This document shows, piece after piece, positions 1 through 11,918 of a stretch of DNA of 64,000 bases. Numbering within the stretch: the first letter of the stretch is position 1; the number at the start of each line of letters is the position of its first letter. The notes below the pieces were generated by a model. It was not told where the DNA came from and did no database searches. It saw nothing but the letters and a program-made list of their open reading frames with translations. Location: contig CANJJE010000005.1 in the NCBI GenBank assembly GCA_947474755.1, positions 62,001 through 126,000 of the forward strand. Direction: 5' to 3'. The stretch comes from Burkholderiales bacterium. GTDB taxonomy: Bacteria; Pseudomonadota; Gammaproteobacteria; Burkholderiales; Burkholderiaceae_C. A program made the translations under genes and the position numbers.

Positions 1-478
1 CCAGTTGCGCGGCAAGGCCAGCGCGCCGTTCGACGACGAGGGTGTGACGACCCACGCGCGTGATGTCGTCAAGGGTGGCGTGGCGCAGGGCTACTTCCTG
101 TCAAGCTACTCGGCACGCAAGCTCGGAATGCGCACCACCGGGCATGCCGGCGGCTCGCACAACCTGACCCTCGCCAGCCGTCTGACCCAACCCGGTGACG
201 ATCTGGCGGCGATGCTGCGCAAGCTTGACCGCGGGCTGTTCGTGATCGAGCTGATGGGGCAGGGGGTCAACCCGGTCACCGGCGACTATTCACGCGGCGC
301 GGCCGGGTTCTGGGTCGAGCGCGGTCGCATCGTGCATCCAGTCAACGAGATCACCATCGCCGGCAACCTGAAGCAGATGTTCAAGGGCATCGTCGCCGTG
401 GGGGCTGATGCCTACACCACGGGTGGAAAGACCATCGGCTCGGTACTGATCGATTCGATGAAGATTGCCGGTAGCTGA
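1..478 (+). CDS. pmbA: Metalloprotease PmbA/TldE, C-terminal part (5' end outside window)
   Basis: This is the last roughly 158 residues of a TldD/PmbA-family protein; reading is open from the window edge (codon phase starts at base 2). The C-terminal domain shows the family's glycine-rich segments, including GYFLSSYSARKLGM near the start of the visible part, a histidine-glycine-glycine stretch, and the typical ending in which a metal-independent barrel closes (GDYSRGAAGFWVE, then VNEITIAGNL). TldD-TldE is a heterodimeric cytosolic protease involved in CcdA degradation and in maturation of some modified peptides. PmbA is the subunit without the HExxxH zinc motif, but that region lies outside the window, so the choice of PmbA over TldD rests on the C-terminal sequence style. 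The next gene begins 46 bases downstream. Confidence 0.85.
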   Translation, partial: QLRGKASAPFDDEGVTTHARDVVKGGVAQGYFLSSYSARKLGMRTTGHAGGSHNLTLASRLTQPGDDLAAMLRKLDRGLFVIELMGQGVNPVTGDYSRGAAGFWVERGRIVHPVNEITIAGNLKQMFKGIVAVGADAYTTGGKTIGSVLIDSMKIAGS

Positions 479-524
479 GCTCGTCTCGCTGCCTCAACCC
501 CGTCCATTTCTGCGGAGCGTCAGC

Positions 525-1607
<1,083 letters not shown>

Positions 1608-1734
1608 GAGAGCCGCGAATCTTGCTGCTGCGCGGGCTGATCTCGCATCTGCAGTGATCACCGTATGCATGCACGGCTCCGCGCCTCAATGCGACCTCAG
1701 CCCGCTCGCGACGAAATCTTCACGACCCCTCGGT

Positions 1735-3312
1735 TTACCTCGGCGCGGCCTTGCGGTCGGCCTCCATCGACTCCTGCAAAGCCTTCAACGGATCTTCATC
1801 GGCGGCAGTTGGGTCGTGTGATTCGGCAGCACTGGCCGCGTCTGCGGTGTCCGCTGCATTCTGGTCGGTGTGCATCTGCTGCAGTACCGCCTCGGCGTCG
1901 ATCTTGGTCGGCTCCGTGCTGCCGCGCGACACCAGCTGCGGGTACGCGATGATCAGCGCGACCATCGTCAGCTGGATCAGCACGAACGGGATCGCACCGC
2001 GGTAGATCTGTCCCATGGTGACTGGCGCCATGCGTTGACCAGTCACGGTGTCGGTGTACTCCCGCTCGGGGGCGACGCTGCGCAGGTAGAACAGCGCGAA
2101 GCCGAACGGCGGGTGCATGAACGAGGTCTGCATGTTCACTGCCAGCAGTACTCCGAACCACACGAGGTCGATGCCCAGCGCGGTGGCGACAGGGGCCAAC
2201 AGCGGCACCACGATGAAGGCGAGTTCGAAGAAGTCGAGGAAGAAAGCCAGCAGAAAGACCAGTGCGTTGACCACGATCAGGAAGCCCACCACGCCGCCTG
2301 GCAGCCCGGTCAACAGGTGTTCGACCCACTTCGGGCCATCGACCGCCTGGAACGCCAGGCTGAACACCGTCGAGCCGATCAGGATGAACATCACGAAGCA
2401 CGACAGCCGGGCCGTGCTGTCCATTGCTTGCCGCAGCAGATGCATGTCGAGCCGACGCCGCAGGATTGCCATCAGCAGCGCGCCGACCGCCCCCATGGCA
2501 CCCCCTTCGGTCGGCGTGGCGATGCCGAGGAAGATCGTGCCGAGCACCAGGAAGATCAGAACCAGCGGCGGCACCAGCACCAGAGCCACGCGCCCGTAGA
2601 GCTGCGCCTGTGACTGCCAGCGCGAGTCCAGCGGCCGGCCGCCCAGCGTGCGGGCGTCGGCGGGCATCGCCGGCACCCACCCGGGGCGCACGACGCTGAT
2701 GACGAGCACGTACAGCACATACAAACCGGTCAGCAGCAAGGCGGGGCCAAAGGCGCCGTGGTAGAGATCGCCCACGCTCTGCCCAAGTTGGTCGGCGAGC
2801 ACGATCAGCACCAGCGAGGGCGGGATGATCTGTGCCAGCGTGCCCGATGCCGCGATCACGCCGCTGGCGACACGCCGGTCGTAGCCATGGCGCAGCATGA
2901 TCGGCAGCGATATCAGCCCCATCGAGATCACCGAAGCCGCGACCACGCCCGTGGTAGCCGCCAGCATCGCACCGACGAAGATCACTGCATAGGCGAGGCC
3001 ACCGCGGATCCTGCCGAACAACTGGCCGATGGTGTCGAGCAGATCCTCGGCCATGCCCGAGCGTTCGAGGATCAGCCCCATGAAGGTGAAGAACGGGATC
3101 GCCAGCAGCGTGTCGTTCTGCATGATGCCGACGATGCGCAGCGGCAGCGCCTGCATCAGCGACGCCGGCAGCAGGCCCAGCTCGATCCCCACCAGCGCAT
3201 AGAACAGCCCGCATGCGCCCAGCGAAAACGCGACCGGGTAGCCCACCAGCAGAAAGATCACCAGCGAGCCGAACATCAGCGGCGCGATGTTGGCGGCGGT
3301 CAACTCCTGCAT
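1735..3312 (-). CDS. dctM: TRAP transporter large permease subunit (DctM family)
   Basis: This is the large membrane subunit of a TRAP transporter, 525 residues with about a dozen hydrophobic helices. It begins like other DctM proteins (short N-terminal helix, then VGYPVAFSLGA) and keeps the conserved GxxG-rich helices and the PPFGFALFYLR segment near the end of the membrane part. The start codon overlaps the dctQ stop (TGATG), indicating translational coupling of the two subunits. After the last membrane helix (about residue 455) there is an unusual cytoplasmic tail of roughly 65 residues rich in Ala, Asp and Glu. The gene is convergent with the receptor gene, separated by 127 bases in which I see no clear terminator. 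Substrate follows the TakP-like receptor by inference. Confidence 0.9.
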   Translation of the reverse strand: MQELTAANIAPLMFGSLVIFLLVGYPVAFSLGACGLFYALVGIELGLLPASLMQALPLRIVGIMQNDTLLAIPFFTFMGLILERSGMAEDLLDTIGQLFGRIRGGLAYAVIFVGAMLAATTGVVAASVISMGLISLPIMLRHGYDRRVASGVIAASGTLAQIIPPSLVLIVLADQLGQSVGDLYHGAFGPALLLTGLYVLYVLVISVVRPGWVPAMPADARTLGGRPLDSRWQSQAQLYGRVALVLVPPLVLIFLVLGTIFLGIATPTEGGAMGAVGALLMAILRRRLDMHLLRQAMDSTARLSCFVMFILIGSTVFSLAFQAVDGPKWVEHLLTGLPGGVVGFLIVVNALVFLLAFFLDFFELAFIVVPLLAPVATALGIDLVWFGVLLAVNMQTSFMHPPFGFALFYLRSVAPEREYTDTVTGQRMAPVTMGQIYRGAIPFVLIQLTMVALIIAYPQLVSRGSTEPTKIDAEAVLQQMHTDQNAADTADAASAAESHDPTAADEDPLKALQESMEADRKAAPR

Positions 3313-3869
3313 CAGCGGGTGTCCTCGCCGGCCATGGCGACTTGCTGGCCTGTCGCGGGATCTGCGATCAGGCCGCGCAGCCAGGCCACCCGCTTGATCA
3401 GTTCAGACAGGCCCTGCAGCCCCAGCAGCGCGAAGCCCAGCGGCAGCAGCGCCAGCACCGGCCAGCGGATCAGGCCCCCGGCGTTGCTGGACATCTCGCC
3501 GGTCGCGTAGGCACGCGCCACGATCGGCCACGACAGCGAGATCACCATCACCACCAGCGGCAGCAGAAAGAGCAGCACACCGCAGATGTCGATCCAGGCC
3601 TGCGTGCGTCTTGACAGGCGTGCCGACAGCACGTCGATGCGCACATGCGCCTGCCGGCGCAGCGTGTCCCCGGCGACCAGCAGGAAGACCGCAGCGAACA
3701 GGTACCACTGGATTTCCAGAAAGGCGTTCGAGCTGCTGTTGAACAGCTTGCGCACCACCGCATTGCCCGCACTGATCAGCACCGCGGCCAGCACCAGCCA
3801 GGCCATCCAGCGCCCCACTGCGGCGTTCAGCCGGTCGATCAGGCGCGACAGCTTGAGCAGGTTCGGCAC
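3312..3869 (-). CDS. dctQ: TRAP transporter small permease subunit (DctQ family)
   Basis: This is a small four-helix TRAP membrane subunit of 185 residues. It shows the family hallmark pattern: a first helix ending in NAVVRKLFN, then EIQWYLFAAVFLLVAGDTLRR, then HVRIDVL, which matches the DctQ consensus (E.Q...F......A...R...HVRVD). I chose the GTG at 3869 because it lies 10 bases after the stop of the preceding gene; longer readings run into that gene in another frame. The 3' end overlaps the dctM start. It works with dctM and, by inference, the receptor encoded at 525-1607. Confidence 0.85.
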   Translation of the reverse strand: MPNLLKLSRLIDRLNAAVGRWMAWLVLAAVLISAGNAVVRKLFNSSSNAFLEIQWYLFAAVFLLVAGDTLRRQAHVRIDVLSARLSRRTQAWIDICGVLLFLLPLVVMVISLSWPIVARAYATGEMSSNAGGLIRWPVLALLPLGFALLGLQGLSELIKRVAWLRGLIADPATGQQVAMAGEDTR

Positions 3870-3879
3870 CAGGCTCGGC

Positions 3880-4224
3880 TCAGGCCGATGTGGCGGCCTG
3901 GAACAGCTTGCCCGAGCGGGTACCGGTGCGGCAGAACACCAGGATCGGCTTGGGCATCGCGTCCAGCAGTTCGCGGAAGCTCGCGATCTCTTGCGCGCTC
4001 TGGTAACCCGGAGCGACCGGCAGGTGCCGGTAAGCCAGCCCGGCGGCCAGGGCTGCGGCTTCCATCGCTGCGCTGGTGGGCTGATCGGCCCCGCCTTCGT
4101 GGTCGGGCCGGTTGTTGATGACGCTCTTGAAACCAGCCTGCGCCAGCAGTGCCATCGCGGCGGGTTCGAGCTGAGGCGCGGCACTGACATTGGCGCTCAG
4201 CGGTTGCAGTGGGGGCAGGCTCAT
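3880..4224 (-). CDS. DUF442/TIGR01244-type protein tyrosine phosphatase-like (Blh N-domain family)
   Basis: This is a 114-residue protein resembling the stand-alone DUF442 (beta-lactamase hydrolase-like) family, which has a dual-specificity phosphatase fold. The N-terminal half carries the family's GFKSVINNRPDHEG motif, and the C-terminal half the P-loop CRTGTRS preceded by Phe, matching CX5R. In related organisms such domains occur fused or next to sulfur dioxygenases or rhodaneses; here the neighbours are yqeY upstream (25 bases) and dctQ downstream (10 bases), all on the minus strand. Enzymatic activity is inferred from the intact Cys and Arg; substrate unknown. Confidence 0.8.
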   Translation of the reverse strand: MSLPPLQPLSANVSAAPQLEPAAMALLAQAGFKSVINNRPDHEGGADQPTSAAMEAAALAAGLAYRHLPVAPGYQSAQEIASFRELLDAMPKPILVFCRTGTRSGKLFQAATSA

Positions 4225-4249
4225 CAGCGGTCTCCTTGGGGGGGCAATT

Positions 4250-4696
4250 TCAGCGGGTCAGGGCCTGCTTGACCGCGGCCGACACCAGGCCCATCTCGGC
4301 CTTGCCGGCAAGCTGGGCCTTGACCGCGGCCATCACCTTGCCCATGTCGCCCGGACCGGTGGCGCCGAGTTGCGCCACGATGGCCTGCACCTGGGCTGCG
4401 ATCTCATCGGCGCCCAGACGCTGTGGCAGGTAGCTCTCCAGCACCTTCAACTCGGCGGTTTCCTTGTCGACCAGATCTGTGCGACCCGCGCTGCTGAACT
4501 GCGAGATGGAGTCCTTGCGCTGCTTGATCAGCTTGTCGATGATGGTGACCACGGCTGCATCGTCGAGGACGATGCGTTCATCGACCTCGCGTTGCTTGCA
4601 GGCGGCCAGCAACCCACGGATGGTCAGCAGCCGGGGCGCGTCCTTGGCGCGCATGGCGGTCTTCATGTCCTCGGTAATCAGGTCTTTCAGGCTCAT
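4250..4696 (-). CDS. yqeY: GatB/YqeY domain protein
   Basis: This is a 148-residue YqeY family protein, related to the tail domain of the GatB amidotransferase subunit. The start MSLKDLITEDMKTAMRAKD is the standard family N-terminus; an in-frame extension to 4831 would run back through the terminator and into rpsU and is rejected. Typical motifs include LRLLxAAIKxxE-like helices (here LLTIRGLLAACKQREVDER) and GDMGKVM near the end. The precise role is not known; the domain is thought to bind tRNA. In relatives yqeY follows rpsU and precedes dnaG and rpoD, but here DUF442 and TRAP genes follow instead. Confidence 0.92.
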   Translation of the reverse strand: MSLKDLITEDMKTAMRAKDAPRLLTIRGLLAACKQREVDERIVLDDAAVVTIIDKLIKQRKDSISQFSSAGRTDLVDKETAELKVLESYLPQRLGADEIAAQVQAIVAQLGATGPGDMGKVMAAVKAQLAGKAEMGLVSAAVKQALTR

Positions 4697-4745
4697 GGTG
4701 GGCGCGTCCCTTGGGTGTTGATCGGGCGAGAAAGCCCGCTGGGCA

Positions 4746-4776
4746 AAGAAAAAGCCCGCAAAGAGCGGGCCTTTCG
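4746..4776 (-). terminator. Rho-independent terminator after rpsU
   Basis: On the minus strand a GC-rich hairpin (AAAGGCCCGC paired with GCGGGCTTT around a short CTTT-type loop) is followed by a T-rich run (TTTTTCTTT). It sits 18 bases after the rpsU stop and before yqeY, so rpsU is largely terminated here and yqeY would be expressed by read-through or its own promoter. Confidence 0.8.
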
Positions 4777-4793
4777 GTGGAGCGAGAAGGCTG

Positions 4794-5006
4794 TCAGAAC
4801 AGCTTTTTCGGCAACTGCATGCTGCGCACACGCTTGAAGTGACGCTTCACTGCCGCTGCTTTCTTGCGCTTGCGCTCGGCGGTCGGCTTCTCGTAGAACT
4901 CGCGTGCCCGCAGGTCGGTCAGCAGGCCGAGTTTCTCGATGGTGCGCTTGAAGCGGCGCAAAGCCACGTCGAATGGCTCGTTTTCTTTCACGCGAATCGT
5001 AGTCAT
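4794..5006 (-). CDS. rpsU: 30S ribosomal protein S21
   Basis: This is the complete 70-residue S21 of the small ribosomal subunit, basic and of standard length. It begins [20 protein letters not shown] and has the conserved [20 protein letters not shown] segment. S21 helps mRNA engagement at the anti-Shine-Dalgarno end of 16S rRNA. The start was fixed by homology, since an upstream in-frame methionine would add unrelated residues. A strong promoter lies about 120 bases upstream and a terminator immediately downstream. Confidence 0.97.
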   Translation of the reverse strand: MTTIRVKENEPFDVALRRFKRTIEKLGLLTDLRAREFYEKPTAERKRKKAAAVKRHFKRVRSMQLPKKLF

Positions 5007-5128
5007 GTATCGATTGAATCCAGATTGAATGTGCTTGGGGCGGAGTGCTCGACATCGAAACGGGAGGTCCGGACTCCCGGGACGCGCAAGCAAACCGATT
5101 CAAAGCGAGTTTGCCAGCAAAGCGCGAG

Positions 5129-5157
5129 ATTATAGACAGCCAACCCGCGACTGGCAA
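5129..5157 (-). promoter_or_regulatory. Sigma70 promoter of rpsU
   Basis: On the minus strand TTGCCA (5152-5157) and TATAAT (5129-5134) are separated by exactly 17 bases, one mismatch from the perfect consensus. Transcription would begin near 5122, giving a leader of about 115 bases before the rpsU start. The leader contains a short hairpin (5061-5079, CGGGAG paired with CTCCCG). Confidence 0.75.
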
Positions 5158-5168
5158 TCCGGGCGCTT

Positions 5169-6413
5169 TCAGGCGGCCGATGAGCCGCTCGACACCGGCA
5201 GCGCGCCGGCACAGGCTGCCGCGCTCGCCCAGGCCCATTGGAAGTTGTAGCCGCCCAGCCAGCCCGTCACATCGACCACCTCGCCAATGAAGTGCAGGCC
5301 GGGAACATGCTTGCTTTCGAGTGCGGTCGAGCTGAGCTCACGGGTGTCGACGCCGCCAGCGGTCACCTCGGCCTTGCGGTAGCCCTCGGTGCCGCTCGGC
5401 ACGAGTTGCCATTGCTTCAGGCTGGCAGCTAGCGCGGTCAGATCACGGTCGCGGACTTCGGGCATCGTTCGTTCGGCGATGTCCGGGCGGCTGAGCAGCC
5501 AGGTGTCTGCGAGGCGCCGCGGCACCCACTCGCCCAGCTCGTTGGACAGCTTGCGGCGCGAGGTCGCCTTGGCCGATGTCAGCGCATGTTTCAGGTCATG
5601 TTGCGGGACGAGGTCCAGTGTCAGCTGCGCGCCAGGTCGCCAGTAGCTTGAAATCTGCAGCACCGCAGGTCCGCTCAGGCCCCGGTGGGTGAACAGCAGG
5701 TCTTCGGTGAACTCGCCGCCGTGCTTGTCACGTCCCTTGCCGTTTCCGCCACCACTGCCCGTGGACACAACCGCCTGTAGCGACAGGCCGGCGAGCGCCA
5801 CGAACGGCTGCCAGGCAGCGGCGTCGAAGGTCAAGGGCACCAGCGCCGGCCGCGTCTCGACGATCCCGTGGCCGAATTGCCGTGCCAGGCGGTGACCAAA
5901 GTCGGTTGCGCCGATCTTTGGAATCGACAGCCCCCCTGTCGCGATGACCAGGTGTGCGCTGTGCACTGTGCCGCGGTCGGTGGCGATCTCGAAACCTTTG
6001 GCGCCGTGGGCAACGGTGTGCACCGCGCACGGTTGCCAGCGCGTCACCGCCCCTGCCTCGCACTCGCGCAGCAGCATGGCGATGATCTCTTCGCTGGACT
6101 CGTCGCAAAACAGCTGGCCCTTGTGCTTCTCGTGGAAGGCAATGCGGTGCCTGTGCAGCAGCGCGACGAAATCCTGAGGCGTGTAGCGGGCGAGTGCCGA
6201 GCGGCAGAAAGCGGGATTCGCCGACAGGAACTGGGCCGGCGTGGTGTCGCGGTTGGTGAAGTTGCAGCGTCCGCCACCGGAGATGCGGATCTTTTCGGCG
6301 ACGCGTTCTGCATGGTCGATCAGCAGAACCCGCACGCCGCGCTGGCCAGCGATCGCCGCGCAATGCAGCCCGGCGGCGCCAGCGCCGATGATGACCGCGT
6401 CGACATGCTGCAT
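5169..6413 (-). CDS. NAD(P)/FAD-dependent oxidoreductase, BaiN/HI0933 (YhiN) family
   Basis: This is a 414-residue flavoprotein. The N-terminus has the dinucleotide-binding motif GAGAAGL (residues ~11-17) followed by the acidic end of the second strand, then ISGGGRCNFTN, which is diagnostic for the HI0933/YhiN group. A second glycine motif ATGGLSIPKIGATDFGH lies near the middle, and the C-terminus has TAGGV and GLHFIGEVVDVTGWLGGYN, closing the FAD site. Members are called aminoacetone oxidase-like or BaiN; the physiological substrate is unclear. It is transcribed away from ppsR (26-base gap to the ppsR stop) and could be co-transcribed with it. Confidence 0.9.
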   Translation of the reverse strand: MQHVDAVIIGAGAAGLHCAAIAGQRGVRVLLIDHAERVAEKIRISGGGRCNFTNRDTTPAQFLSANPAFCRSALARYTPQDFVALLHRHRIAFHEKHKGQLFCDESSEEIIAMLLRECEAGAVTRWQPCAVHTVAHGAKGFEIATDRGTVHSAHLVIATGGLSIPKIGATDFGHRLARQFGHGIVETRPALVPLTFDAAAWQPFVALAGLSLQAVVSTGSGGGNGKGRDKHGGEFTEDLLFTHRGLSGPAVLQISSYWRPGAQLTLDLVPQHDLKHALTSAKATSRRKLSNELGEWVPRRLADTWLLSRPDIAERTMPEVRDRDLTALAASLKQWQLVPSGTEGYRKAEVTAGGVDTRELSSTALESKHVPGLHFIGEVVDVTGWLGGYNFQWAWASAAACAGALPVSSGSSAA

Positions 6414-6439
6414 CGGCGCGGATGATACGGGTCAGAAAA

Positions 6440-7261
6440 TCAATACATCAGCCGGTCGGGCCGGATGTCGCGCAGGATGGTGGTGGCGATTTCCTCGATC
6501 GACTTGTGTGTCGATGACAGCCAGGCGATGCCCGCCTTGCGCATCATTGCTTCAGCGGCGCGCACCTCCTCGCGGCAGTTCTCGAGCGATGCGTACTTGC
6601 TGTCGGGCCGCCGCTCGGTGCGAATCTGGTTCAGCCGAACCGGATCGATCGTCAGGCCGAAACACTTCTTCTTGTAGGGCTCCAGGGCCGGTGGAATGTG
6701 GCCACGGTCGAAATCTTCGGGGATCAACGGGCAGTTGGCCGCCTTGATGCCGTGCTGCATGGCGAGGTACAGCGAGGTCGGCGTCTTGCCACTGCGGCTG
6801 ACGCCGACCAGGATCACGTCGGCCGACTGCAGGTTCTTCGACGACTGCCCATCGTCGTGGGCGAGCGAAAAATTGATCGCCTCGATGCGGTCGGCGTATT
6901 CCTGGCTTCTGGACACATCGGAGAAGCGCCCCACCCGGTGGTTGGACTTGACGCCGAATTCCGCTTCGAGTGGCTCGATGAAGGTGTTGAACAGGTCAAG
7001 CACCAGTCCGGCACAGTTCTCCCGGACGATTGCCTGCACTGCCGGGTCGATCAGCGTGACGAAGACGATGGGCTTGTTGCCTTCGATTTCCGCTGCATGG
7101 TTGATTTCGCGCATCACCTGGTGCGCCTTGTCGATGGTGTCGATGAAGGGTCTGCGCACATGGTGCGCCCGTATCGAGAACTGGTTCAGGATCGAATTGC
7201 CGAAGGTTTCGGCCGTGATGCCTGTGCCGTCGGAGACGAAGAAGACTGTGCGGTTCGACAT
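6440..7261 (-). CDS. ppsR: PEP synthase regulatory protein (kinase/pyrophosphorylase, DUF299)
   Basis: This is a 273-residue bifunctional regulator that inactivates PEP synthase by ADP-dependent phosphorylation of a threonine and reactivates it by phosphate-dependent removal. It carries the nucleotide-binding loop GVSRSGKT at residues 153-160 and the family start ([12 protein letters not shown]). Length matches the family (about 270-277). It is divergent from its target ppsA, with 221 bases between the two starts, the usual Burkholderiales arrangement, so both can be controlled from the shared intergenic region. Confidence 0.95.
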   Translation of the reverse strand: MSNRTVFFVSDGTGITAETFGNSILNQFSIRAHHVRRPFIDTIDKAHQVMREINHAAEIEGNKPIVFVTLIDPAVQAIVRENCAGLVLDLFNTFIEPLEAEFGVKSNHRVGRFSDVSRSQEYADRIEAINFSLAHDDGQSSKNLQSADVILVGVSRSGKTPTSLYLAMQHGIKAANCPLIPEDFDRGHIPPALEPYKKKCFGLTIDPVRLNQIRTERRPDSKYASLENCREEVRAAEAMMRKAGIAWLSSTHKSIEEIATTILRDIRPDRLMY

Positions 7262-7482
7262 GCAGGACGGCCTCTCGGGTGGATAACCAGCCGCATCATA
7301 GGGATTTCAACCGTAAACTCAGAGCGAATTTTCCTGCCCATGTTGTTGCCGCTGAGCCACCTACCGCAAGCAGTCGCTGCATTCGATGCGCGCGGCGGCG
7401 GGTGGCCGCCCTCGAAGCCTTGCTCGGGCCTGGCACATGTCACGCAGATTGCACCGGTTTTTTCACATCACGGAGCTCTTTC

Positions 7483-9891
<2,409 letters not shown>

Positions 9892-9897
9892 CGCCCT

Positions 9898-10560
9898 TCA
9901 GCCGAGGCCGTCGACCGGGTGCGCATCGGCCCGGTCGACGGTCGGCATCACGCCCGGTGGCTTCAAGGTCTCCTGCAACTGATGCAGTTCTTGCGCCGTG
10001 TTGACGTTCGTGAAGGCGGCTTTGTCATCGAACATCACAGTGGCACAGCGGTGCCGGGTGGTCCAGCGTTCCACCTTGCGTTGGCCGCTTCGAATGAATT
10101 CGATCAAGCTGTCCTTCAGGCAGGAGGCCATCAGGCAGAAGACAGGCTGTACCTGCACGCCTTCAGTCTCGCGGGTGGCGGCAATTGCTATCTGCGCGCC
10201 CTGCGCAATGAACCCCTCTGCGAGCCGCGCGACCAGGTCGATCGGAAAGTTCGGCGTGTCGCAGGGGACGGTCACCAGGTAGGGCGTTCTGCAGTGTTCC
10301 AGACCAGCCAGAAAGCCCGCGAGCGGCCCGGTGTGGTCGGCCATCGCATCGGGCCACACCGGCGCGCCGAACGTGGCGTAGGTGTCGAGGTGCCGGTTGG
10401 CGCTGATCATCAGCGTGCCGACCTGCGGCGACAGCCGCTGCATCGCGTGCAGAGCCAGCGGAATGCCGAGATGGCTCTGCAAGCCCTTGTCTACGCCACC
10501 CATGCGGCTGCCGCGGCCACCGGCTAGAACGAGGCCGGTGATGTGTTCAGTGGGGATCAT
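9898..10560 (-). CDS. mobA: Molybdenum cofactor guanylyltransferase MobA
   Basis: This is a 220-residue enzyme that adds GMP from GTP to Mo-molybdopterin, giving the bis-MGD cofactor used by DMSO-reductase-family enzymes. The N-terminus has the nucleotidyltransferase signature [15 protein letters not shown] with the catalytic lysine, followed by GPLAG and the metal-binding PCDTP. It is transcribed toward ppsA (convergent, 6 bases apart) and lies 170 bases downstream of moaA on the same strand. A palindrome sits 20 bases before the start codon. Confidence 0.95.
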   Translation of the reverse strand: MIPTEHITGLVLAGGRGSRMGGVDKGLQSHLGIPLALHAMQRLSPQVGTLMISANRHLDTYATFGAPVWPDAMADHTGPLAGFLAGLEHCRTPYLVTVPCDTPNFPIDLVARLAEGFIAQGAQIAIAATRETEGVQVQPVFCLMASCLKDSLIEFIRSGQRKVERWTTRHRCATVMFDDKAAFTNVNTAQELHQLQETLKPPGVMPTVDRADAHPVDGLG

Positions 10561-10579
10561 TGGCGTGCAACCTGCCGCA

Positions 10580-10606
10580 GGTGACCACCAAGGTGGCCTG
10601 GTCACC
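10580..10606. promoter_or_regulatory. Palindrome just upstream of mobA
   Basis: GGTGACCA (10580-10587) and TGGTCACC (10599-10606) form a perfect 8-base inverted repeat around an 11-base centre that itself contains CCAAGG. It is 20 bases before the mobA start, so it could be an operator or a leader hairpin that would place a stem near the ribosome site. I do not recognise a known regulator motif; it does not resemble ModE sites. Confidence 0.4.
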
Positions 10607-10730
10607 GAGATAGAGACATTGAGGCTGAACTTTCCCCTGATCTGGGCATGTGAAGTGGCAGTGGAGCGAACCCTCTTGACAAGACACTTGCTCGCGACCA
10701 GAACGCCACACTCTGTGTTCCACGAGATGC

Positions 10731-11858
10731 CTACCCGCCGATGTAATGCATTTCGATGCGCTTGGGCTCACCGCTGTCCAGGGCCTGCGCAGATGCCGAA
10801 CCCGTAGACCGCAACTCCGAATACCGATCCTCCCGCTGCTGCCACACCAGGCCGATGGCGCTGGCGATTTCCAGATCATTCGCCCCGCCGCGCAGCAGCG
10901 CGCGCAGGTCGTGGCCGCGGGTGGCGAACAGGCACAGGAACAGCTTGCCTTCAGTCGACAACCGCGCTCGGTTGCAGTCGCGGCAGAAGGCTTGCGTGAC
11001 GCTCGAAATCACGCCGATCTCACCGCCACCGTCACGGTATCGAAAGCGCTGTGCGGTCTCGCCTCGGTCGTTGGCCTCCAGTGGTTCCAGCGGATACGCC
11101 ACGTTGATCCGTTCGATGATCTCGGCTGAAGGGAGCACCTCGTCCATGCGCCAGCCGTTGGAGGCGCCGACATCCACGTATTCGATGAAACGCAGGATTA
11201 CCTTGGTGTGCCGGAAGCGCGCGGCCATCGGGAGAATCTCGTGGTCGTTGCTGCCGCGCTTCACCACCATGTTGACCTTGATCGGTCCGAGGCCCGCGCG
11301 CTCTGCGGCCTCGATGCCCTTGAGCACATCGGCCACCGGGAAGTCCACATCGTTCATGCGCCGGAACACCGCGTCGTCAAGCGCATCGAGGCTGACGGTG
11401 ATGCGCTGCAGGCCCGCATCGCGCAAGGCCTGTGCCTTCTTCGCCAGAAGAGAGGCGTTGGTGGTCAGCGTCATGTCGATGGCATGCCCATCGGGCGTGC
11501 GCAGCTTGCTCAGCATGCTGACCAGCCTGTCGAGGTCCTTGCGCAGCAGTGGCTCGCCACCCGTCAGGCGGATCTTGTGCACGCCATGGGCGATGAACAG
11601 CCGCGCCAGCCGGGTGATCTCCTCGAAGCCCAGCAACGATCCATGTGGCAGGAAGTCGTAGTGCGGGTCGAACACCGCTTTCGGCATGCAGTAGCTGCAG
11701 CGGAAGTTGCAGCGGTCGGTGACCGAAATGCGCAGGTCGCGCAGCGGGCGGGAGAATTGATCGTGCAGTGATCCGGTGGGCGCGGTGATATCAGCCGGGA
11801 TGATCGGCACGGCCGATGCGTAGCGGTGATCGGCCAGTGGAATCACTTTGTCAACCAT
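10731..11858 (-). CDS. moaA: GTP 3',8-cyclase MoaA
   Basis: This is a 375-residue radical SAM enzyme for the first step of molybdenum cofactor synthesis, GTP to 3',8-cH2GTP. It has the SAM cluster cysteines C50, C54 and C57 (CNFRCSYC), the second cluster motif [11 protein letters not shown] plus a later CL cysteine near the C-terminus, and ends in Gly-Gly as MoaA proteins do. The N-terminus carries about 30 extra residues before the family core, common in Burkholderiales. The start at 11858 was preferred over 11885 because the downstream methionine begins the conserved part. Confidence 0.96.
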   Translation of the reverse strand: MVDKVIPLADHRYASAVPIIPADITAPTGSLHDQFSRPLRDLRISVTDRCNFRCSYCMPKAVFDPHYDFLPHGSLLGFEEITRLARLFIAHGVHKIRLTGGEPLLRKDLDRLVSMLSKLRTPDGHAIDMTLTTNASLLAKKAQALRDAGLQRITVSLDALDDAVFRRMNDVDFPVADVLKGIEAAERAGLGPIKVNMVVKRGSNDHEILPMAARFRHTKVILRFIEYVDVGASNGWRMDEVLPSAEIIERINVAYPLEPLEANDRGETAQRFRYRDGGGEIGVISSVTQAFCRDCNRARLSTEGKLFLCLFATRGHDLRALLRGGANDLEIASAIGLVWQQREDRYSELRSTGSASAQALDSGEPKRIEMHYIGG

Positions 11859-11918
11859 CGCCGAATTGTGAACGCACCGCCCCACGGCACGGCCATGGCG
11901 ACCCTCTGCACTGGTGAC

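Noticed and set aside
1608..1734. A terminator between the convergent TRAP receptor and dctM genes
   Set aside because: No stable GC stem followed by a T run is present in the 127 bases; the region is left unannotated.
4832..5238. A 181-residue minus-strand reading across rpsU and its promoter
   Set aside because: It overlaps the well-supported rpsU gene and the promoter in another frame and has no similarity to known proteins.
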